37,351 nucleotides of DNA from contig CANJID010000042.1 in assembly GCA_947474395.1 (NCBI GenBank), positions 1 through 37,351 of the forward strand, written 5' to 3'. The stretch's first letter is position 1. Each line of letters starts with the position of its first letter. Origin of the DNA: Caulobacterales bacterium. Its GTDB lineage: Bacteria > Pseudomonadota > Alphaproteobacteria > Caulobacterales > Caulobacteraceae. Below, piece by piece: positions 32,620 to 37,351 of the stretch. The position numbers and the translations under genes are program-made. A model generated the notes under the pieces. That model did not search any database and was not told the origin of the DNA. It saw nothing but the letters and a program-made list of their open reading frames with translations.

Positions 32620-33885
32620 TCAGGCCGTCGGCGCCGGTCCCGCCCCGATCAACGCATGGAGTTTCTGGCGATCGACGGCCTTCTCCCAACGCGACACGAC
32701 GATCACCGCCAGGCAGTTGCCGACCAGGTTCACGAAGGTCAGGGCCTCGGCCATCAGCCGGTGGATCCCGAGCACCAGGGCGATGCTGGCGATGGGGATG
32801 GTCCCCACCGATGACAGGGTCGCGGCCAGGACCACGAAGGCCGCCCCCGCCACCCCCGCCGCGCCCTTCGACGTCAGCAGCAGCACGCCCAGCAGGACCA
32901 GCTGGTGGGTCAGGTCGAGGGGCGTGTTGGTCGCCTGGGCCAGGAACACCGCCGCTGTCGCCAGATAGAGACAGGTGCCGTCAAGGTTGAAGGAATAGCC
33001 GGTGGGGACGACCAGCCCGACCACCGACTCCTCGCAGCCCAGGGCCTCCATTTTCTGGATCACCCGCGGCAGGACCGTCTCCGATGAGGTGGTGGCGGCC
33101 ACCACCACGATCTCGTCGCGGATATAGGCCATCAGCTTGATCAGGCTGACGCCGACGAGGCGGGCGATCACGCCGAACACGACCACTACGAAGACGGCCG
33201 AGACCACGTAGAACTCCAGCAGCAGGTTCCCGAGCGTCAGGAGCGAGGCCGCCCCGAACCTGCCCACGGTGAAGGCGATGGAGCCGAAGGCGCCCAGGGG
33301 CGCGGCCCACATCACGAAGCCGACGATGCGGAAGAACACCCCCGACAGGGACTCCACCAGGTCCAGCACCGGCTTACCCCGCATCCCCGCCATGCTGAGG
33401 GCGACGCCGAACAGCACCGAGACAAACAGCACCTGCAGCACGTCCGGCTGGGTGAAGGCGCCTGCGAAGGTGGTGGGGATGATGTGCAGCAGGAACGGGG
33501 CGACGCCCTGCGCCTTGGCCTGGGCCGTGTAGTCGGCGATGGCGCTGGCGTCGATCGCGCCTGCGTCGATGTTCATGCCGACGCCCGGCTTCCACAGGTT
33601 CACCGCCGTCAGGGCGAAGACCAGGGCCAGGGTGGTGACGACCTCGAAATAGACGAGGGCCTTCAGGGCGACCCTGCCTACGCGGGCCATGTTGTCCATG
33701 CGGGCGATGCCGTGGACCACGGTGCAGAAGATCACCGGCGCGATCAGCATCCGCACGAGGGCGATGAAGCCGTCGCCGAAGGGCTTCATCTGCGCGCCCA
33801 GATCGGGGCGGAAATGGCCCAGGAGGATGCCGATGACCGTGGCGGCCAGCACCTGGAACCAGAGCTGACGGACAAGACGCAGCAT
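32620..33885 (-). CDS. DctA-like dicarboxylate/amino acid:cation symporter, altered substrate site
   Basis: A 421-residue inner-membrane carrier. Family segments are LLGHFRPDLGAQMKPFGDGF, ATTSSETVLPRVIQKMEALG, PTGYSFNLDGTCLYL (Na/substrate motif NLDGT) and TSKGAAGVAGAAFVVLAATL. In helix 8, E. coli DctA reads GIDRFMSEARALTNLVGN. Here it is GIHRLMAEALTFVNLVGN: Asp to His375, the substrate-binding Arg to Leu382, and Thr to Val385. The ligand is therefore probably not a plain C4-dicarboxylate. The ATG at 33885 matches the DctA start; the longer frame to 33957 does not. Divergent from ligJ, 151 bp away. Confidence 0.9.
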   Translation of the reverse strand: MLRLVRQLWFQVLAATVIGILLGHFRPDLGAQMKPFGDGFIALVRMLIAPVIFCTVVHGIARMDNMARVGRVALKALVYFEVVTTLALVFALTAVNLWKPGVGMNIDAGAIDASAIADYTAQAKAQGVAPFLLHIIPTTFAGAFTQPDVLQVLFVSVLFGVALSMAGMRGKPVLDLVESLSGVFFRIVGFVMWAAPLGAFGSIAFTVGRFGAASLLTLGNLLLEFYVVSAVFVVVVFGVIARLVGVSLIKLMAYIRDEIVVVAATTSSETVLPRVIQKMEALGCEESVVGLVVPTGYSFNLDGTCLYLATAAVFLAQATNTPLDLTHQLVLLGVLLLTSKGAAGVAGAAFVVLAATLSSVGTIPIASIALVLGIHRLMAEALTFVNLVGNCLAVIVVSRWEKAVDRQKLHALIGAGPAPTA

Positions 33886-34001
33886 GGAACGATCACCCCC
33901 CGTGACCCGAGCCAGCCTGGAGCGGAAGGGACGGGGGATCAAGGTGGCCCCGGCCATTTGCCAACCCGGCGGCGACCCACTATCCCGTTCGCCAACGCTC
34001 T

Positions 34002-34024
34002 AAAGACTGGGCCAAAAGACTGGG
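34002..34024 (+). promoter_or_regulatory. Direct repeats upstream of ligJ
   Basis: Two exact copies of aaagactggg start at 34002 and 34015, 13 bases apart, within the 151-bp divergent region. They end 12 bases before the ligJ ATG, so the second copy overlaps the ribosome-site area (gggataagg). Confidence 0.45.
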
Positions 34025-34036
34025 GATAAGGCGTCC

Positions 34037-35071
34037 ATGATCATCGATTGCCACGGGCACTACACCACCGCCCCCGCGCCGCTGCAGACCTTCCGCGACC
34101 AGCAGATCGCGGCCCTGAAGGACCCGGCCCAGACCCCGTCGCGCGAGAGCATGAAGATCTCGGACGACCAGATCCGCGACAGCCTGGAGGGCGCGCAGCT
34201 GAAGCTGCAGCGCGAGCGCGGCACGGACCTGACCATCTTTTCCCCCCGCGCCTCGGCCATGGCCCACCACATCGGCTCGGAAGCGACCTCGATCGAGTGG
34301 TCGCAGATCTGCAACGACCTGATCGCCCGCGTGGTCGACCTCTATCCCGACAATTTCGTCGGCGTCTGCCAGCTGCCGCAGTCGCCGAACGCCCCGCCGG
34401 CCCACAGCGCCCGCGAGCTGGAACGCTGCGCTTCCATGGGCTTCATCGGCTCCAACCTGAACCCGGACCCGTCGGGCGGGCACTGGACCAGCCGGCCCCT
34501 GATCGATCCGATCTGGTATCCGCTCTACGAGAAGATGGTCGAGCTCGACCTGCCGGCGATGGTGCACGTCTCCTCGTCCTGCAACGACTGCTTCCACGCC
34601 ACGGGCGCCCACTACATCAACGCCGACACCACGGCCTTCATGCAGTTCATCCAGGGGGACCTGTTCAAGGACTTCCCGGACCTGAAGCTGATCATCCCCC
34701 ACGGCGGCGGGGCGGTGCCTTACCACTGGGGCCGCTACCGGGGCCTGGCCCAGGACATGAAGCGTCCGCCCCTGGGCGAGCACGTGATGAAGAACGTCTT
34801 CTTCGACACCTGCGTCTATCACCAGCCGGGCATCGACCTGCTGCTCAAGGTCATCCCGATCGAGAACATCCTGTTCGGCTCGGAGATGGTGGGAGCGGTG
34901 CGCGGCATCGATCCGACCACGGGCCAGTTCTACGACGACACCAAGCGCTATCTCGACGGCAGCGGCCTGTCGGAGGCCCAGCTGCACCAGGTGTTCGAGG
35001 GCAACGCCCGCAAGGTCTATCCGCGCCTGGCCAAGCGGCTGGACGCCCACGCGGGCCACAGCCACGCTTAG
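34037..35071 (+). CDS. ligJ: 4-Oxalomesaconate hydratase
   Basis: A 344-residue cytoplasmic amidohydrolase-superfamily enzyme. In the protocatechuate 4,5-cleavage pathway it hydrates 4-oxalomesaconate to 4-carboxy-4-hydroxy-2-oxoadipate. The N-terminus MIIDCHGHYTTAP gives metal ligands H6 and H8. Others are H177 in AMVHVSSSC, H222 in IIPHGGGAVPYHWGR and E283 in LFGSEMVGAVRG, the pattern recalled for Sphingobium LigJ. NLNPDPSGGHWTS and FFDTCVYHQPGIDLL also match that enzyme strongly. The alternative, another ACMSD-like decarboxylase, is less likely. It reads away from the dctA-like gene and converges with the sigma-factor operon. Confidence 0.93.
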   Translation: MIIDCHGHYTTAPAPLQTFRDQQIAALKDPAQTPSRESMKISDDQIRDSLEGAQLKLQRERGTDLTIFSPRASAMAHHIGSEATSIEWSQICNDLIARVVDLYPDNFVGVCQLPQSPNAPPAHSARELERCASMGFIGSNLNPDPSGGHWTSRPLIDPIWYPLYEKMVELDLPAMVHVSSSCNDCFHATGAHYINADTTAFMQFIQGDLFKDFPDLKLIIPHGGGAVPYHWGRYRGLAQDMKRPPLGEHVMKNVFFDTCVYHQPGIDLLLKVIPIENILFGSEMVGAVRGIDPTTGQFYDDTKRYLDGSGLSEAQLHQVFEGNARKVYPRLAKRLDAHAGHSHA

Positions 35072-35082
35072 TCTCGTGAGGA

Positions 35083-35107
35083 CGGGTCCGCGCTAGACGC
35101 GGACCCG
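35083..35107. terminator. Shared hairpin between ligJ and the sigma operon
   Basis: A perfect 10-bp stem (cgggtccgcg / cgcggacccg) with a 5-base loop. The stop codon of the convergent minus-strand gene (35093-35095) lies at the stem-loop junction. No T-run is present on either side. It could end both transcripts. Confidence 0.6.
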
Positions 35108-35422
35108 GCTCAGCACCATCGCGGAAACCGCCATAAGGCCGGCGAAGGCCACGGCGAGGATTTCGCCGCCCGGAACGTCGAAGAGCTCAGCCATCACCGG
35201 GGCGACCTGTCCGGCCACCTGTCCGACGGCCTGGGCCACCGGCCCCGCGAGGGCGACGCAGGTCAGCCCGACCGCCGCGCTCATGGCCAGGGCTCCCGCG
35301 AGGTCCATGCGGCGGCCTCGCGCCATGCCCATGCGGACAGCGTCGACGAAGGCCTCGTCGGCTTGCGGCTCGGGCGCCTCGGCGAACAGCCGGGCCAGAT
35401 GCGGATCGCGTTCTTCGGTCAT
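35093..35422 (-). CDS. Small membrane protein in sigma-factor operon
   Basis: A 109-residue protein with two predicted membrane segments (about residues 41-63 and 86-105) and a charged N-terminal part (MTEERDPHLARLFAEAPEPQ). The first codons overlap the sigma-factor stop by 4 bp (35419-35422). The position and membrane topology would suit an anti-sigma factor, but the Zn-binding HxxxCxxC motif of the common ZAS class is missing, so that role is only a guess. No family recognised. Confidence 0.7.
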   Translation of the reverse strand: MTEERDPHLARLFAEAPEPQADEAFVDAVRMGMARGRRMDLAGALAMSAAVGLTCVALAGPVAQAVGQVAGQVAPVMAELFDVPGGEILAVAFAGLMAVSAMVLSRVRV

Positions 35423-35973
35423 GACAGGACCTCCACGCTAAGCAGGCGGCGCAGGCGCGCTGTCCCGCGGGCAATATGCGACTTCACGGCGCCAAGAGGC
35501 CAGCCGGTCGAGGCAGCGACTTCCGCGTGGCTCAGGCCTTCGACGTAGTTGAGGATGATGCAGAGGCGCTGGGTGGGCTTCAACTGCGCCAGGGCGGCTG
35601 AAAGATCGAGACGGGCGGCGGGGTCGGGGGACTCGGCCGCCGGCTCGGCGTCCAGGTCCTCGATCGGGTCCAGGGGCGGGCGGACCAGGCGGGCGTGCCG
35701 CAGCCAGACATGCACCGCCACCTGGCGCAGCCAGCCCCCGAAGGCGCCGGGGGAGCGGAGCTGGCGCAGGGTCCGCCACGCCTGGAGGAAGGCCTGCTGG
35801 GCGAGATCGTCGGCGAGCGCCGCGTCCCCACACAGGCGGCGCATCAGGGCGCGCAAAGAACCCTGACGGCGGCGGACGAGTTCGGCGAAGGCCTCGTCGC
35901 TTCCCGCTGCCGCCAGGGCAATGACCTGCGCTTCCGGGGCATTGGAGAGACGCAGGCTATCGGCTGGTCTCAC
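35419..35973 (-). CDS. ECF-type RNA polymerase sigma factor
   Basis: A 184-residue protein, read from a GTG that overlaps the stop of the upstream gene (GTGA, 35970-35973). Region 2 is AFAELVRRRQGSLRALMRRL then DDLAQQAFLQAWRTLRQLRS; region 4 is LKPTQRLCIILNYVEGLSHA then GAVKSHIARGTARLRRLL, a helix-turn-helix for the -35 box. The size is normal for an ECF sigma factor. The linker between regions is rich in Pro and Glu. Its genes are coupled on both sides by 4-bp overlaps. A longer frame to 36021 is possible but would overlap deep into the neighbour. Confidence 0.9.
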   Translation of the reverse strand: MRPADSLRLSNAPEAQVIALAAAGSDEAFAELVRRRQGSLRALMRRLCGDAALADDLAQQAFLQAWRTLRQLRSPGAFGGWLRQVAVHVWLRHARLVRPPLDPIEDLDAEPAAESPDPAARLDLSAALAQLKPTQRLCIILNYVEGLSHAEVAASTGWPLGAVKSHIARGTARLRRLLSVEVLS

Positions 35974-36509
35974 TCGGAGGCGTCCGTCCCGGACTGGCCC
36001 GCCTTGCGCCGCATAGCCCACCGCCCGGTGAGGAGCAGGGCGACACCAACCAGCGCCACCATGATCCCGGCCCCGGCCACGGCGTAGATCGGCCGCCCGG
36101 CCTGCAGGGTGATGAAGTAGGACATGATGGTCAGGCCGATCCCGCCGGCCAGCACCACGGCGCCGCCGATCAGCAGGCCTTCCGGGCCCTTGGGACCGAT
36201 GTTCTGGCTGGCCAAGAGCTTGTCCAGCACGACGGGATCCATCGTCTGACCGTTCAGCATGGCCTGGCGGATGGTCTTCTGCAGCTCGCGCTGGTTCAGG
36301 AAGCGGATTACGTGCGGCGTGATGCAGATGGCGGCGACGAAGACCCAGAACACCGCCGCGCCGATCGTCGGCGAGAACGGGCTGTAGTCATTGGAACGGG
36401 CTTGGATTCTTGCGAGCTGGACAGCGGTCACCCCGTCGATCCCGGACGGGACCTGAGGGAGCGCGGGCAGCTGGGCGAGGACTTGCTGGAAGGCGACTAG
36501 GGCGGTCAT
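35970..36509 (-). CDS. DUF6249-like membrane protein
   Basis: A 179-residue protein with three predicted membrane helices (about residues 49-69, 112-134 and 141-162). A soluble segment between the first two contains NQRELQKTIRQAMLNGQTMD, which resembles DUF6249 proteins. The N-terminal 45 residues are likely periplasmic. The ATG has AGGAG 6 bases upstream. It is the first gene of the three-gene sigma operon and is coupled to it, so a sensor or regulator role is plausible. The family assignment is from recall. Confidence 0.78.
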   Translation of the reverse strand: MTALVAFQQVLAQLPALPQVPSGIDGVTAVQLARIQARSNDYSPFSPTIGAAVFWVFVAAICITPHVIRFLNQRELQKTIRQAMLNGQTMDPVVLDKLLASQNIGPKGPEGLLIGGAVVLAGGIGLTIMSYFITLQAGRPIYAVAGAGIMVALVGVALLLTGRWAMRRKAGQSGTDASE

Positions 36510-36553
36510 CGAAGGCTCCTGGCCTGTGGGTTCGATGAGTAAGATGCGCCGAC

Positions 36554-36573
36554 CCCTGCGTTTGGATGCAGGG
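36554..36573. promoter_or_regulatory. Inverted repeat between the sigma operon and ligI
   Basis: Arms ccctgc and gcaggg with an 8-base spacer lie in the 128-bp divergent region, 64 bp upstream of the ligI start and 45 bp from the sigma-operon start. A possible operator or leader hairpin. Confidence 0.4.
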
Positions 36574-36637
36574 CTGCGGCTTGCCTCTCCGGCGCCTCCA
36601 TCCTAACAGGCAGGCGCAACCAAGAGAGCCCGCAGCG

Positions 36638-37351
36638 ATGGACCCCGATTACCTCCCGTTCCACGCCAGCCCGAAGAAGCCGGATTACCGCCCCCCGGCC
36701 GGCGCGGTGGACGCGCATTGCCACGTGTTCGGCCCCGGCGACGTCTTTCCTTACGCGCCCGAGCGCAAGTACACGCCCTGCGACGCGCCCAAGGCCAAGC
36801 TGTTCGAGCTTCGGGACTATCTCGGCTTCACGCGCAATGTGGTGGTCCAGGCCACCTGCCACGGACATGACAACCGCGCCCTGGTGGACTTGCTGGGCAC
36901 GGCGGGCGACCTGGCCCGGGGCGTCGCCTCGGTCGGCCCCGACGTCACCGAGAAGGAGCTGGAGGCCCTCGACAAGGCGGGGGTGCGCGGCGTGCGCTTC
37001 AACTTCCTGCGCCGTCTGGCCGATTTCACCCCGCGCGAGCAGCTGCAGAAGGTGGCCGACAAGGTCGCGCCGCTCGGCTGGAACATCGACGTCTACTTCG
37101 AGGCGCCGGACCTGGAAGAGCTGGAGCCCTTCTTCACCAGCCTGCCGACCACGGTGGTGGTGGACCACATGGGCCGGCCCGACGTGAAGCTCGGGACCGA
37201 CCATCCGCAGTTCCATCGCTTCCTGCGCTTCATGGAGGAGAACGAGAACGTCTGGTCCAAGGTGAGCTGCCCCGAGCGGCTGACCATCGCCGGCCCGCCC
37301 TATGACGACGTGGTCCCCTACGCCCGCACCATCGTCGAGCGCTTCCCCGAC
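36638..37351 (+). CDS. ligI: 2-Pyrone-4,6-dicarboxylate hydrolase, N-terminal part
   Basis: Runs off the right edge after 238 codons; the full enzyme is near 290-300. LigI opens the ring of 2-pyrone-4,6-dicarboxylate to 4-oxalomesaconate, the substrate of LigJ. The start MDPDYLPFHASPKKPDYRPP is followed by AVDAHCHVFGP (HxH metal pair, H27 and H29), LGFTRNVVVQATCHGHDNRA, GVRGVRFNFLRRL and VVVDHMGRPDV, all closely like Sphingobium LigI. The catalytic Asp segment (GTDWPH in the family) should lie just past the edge. The ATG has only a weak purine-rich site upstream. Confidence 0.93.
   Translation, partial: MDPDYLPFHASPKKPDYRPPAGAVDAHCHVFGPGDVFPYAPERKYTPCDAPKAKLFELRDYLGFTRNVVVQATCHGHDNRALVDLLGTAGDLARGVASVGPDVTEKELEALDKAGVRGVRFNFLRRLADFTPREQLQKVADKVAPLGWNIDVYFEAPDLEELEPFFTSLPTTVVVDHMGRPDVKLGTDHPQFHRFLRFMEENENVWSKVSCPERLTIAGPPYDDVVPYARTIVERFPD

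Noticed and set aside
1-37351. CRISPR arrays, insertion sequences, prophage or toxin-antitoxin genes
   Set aside because: No regularly spaced repeats, no transposase or integrase motif, no phage structural gene and no recognisable toxin pair were found.

Overview
This is a high-GC, compactly coded stretch of a bacterial chromosome. The gene set (DUF3126 next to cysE, sfsA/map/radC together, TorF-type porin, 1,000-residue TonB-dependent receptors, GTG starts, short gaps) points to an alphaproteobacterium of the order Caulobacterales, most like Phenylobacterium or Caulobacter. That placement is inferred from gene content and repeat style. No tRNA, rRNA, CRISPR array, transposase or phage gene was seen.

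Positions 1-15259: a polyamine ABC transporter operon on the minus strand (binding protein, two permeases, ATPase cut by the window edge), then purB, a peptidoglycan-binding-domain protein with an internally duplicated module, an MFS transporter, a glutathione S-transferase, a secreted serine hydrolase, a secreted class II aldolase-like protein, radC, map, three small unknown proteins, sfsA, a CinA-type MoCF domain protein and a GYF_2-like protein.

Positions 15260-25235: a 586-bp gap before a PhoH-family ATPase, a YgiD-type dioxygenase, a secreted unknown protein and a VOC protein. A palindromic intergenic repeat follows, then DUF3126, cysE, a Nudix hydrolase, an atypical NRAMP-family transporter with a terminator-like leader hairpin, a nitroreductase, queF, a TorF porin and a second secreted unknown protein paralogous to the first.

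Positions 25240-37351: the accessory and most interesting part. A DUF6152 protein and two tandem TonB-dependent receptors, each with its own hairpin terminator, lie beside a DctA-like symporter that lacks residues expected for dicarboxylate binding. Divergent from it is ligJ (4-oxalomesaconate hydratase). A three-gene sigma-factor operon separates ligJ from ligI (2-pyrone-4,6-dicarboxylate hydrolase), which is cut by the window end. LigJ and LigI are steps of the protocatechuate 4,5-cleavage pathway used for lignin-derived aromatics. The proposed reading is an aromatic-acid uptake and degradation locus: receptors for the outer membrane, the DctA-like protein for the inner membrane, and the lig enzymes in the cytoplasm. 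The remaining pathway genes, if linked, would lie beyond position 37351.
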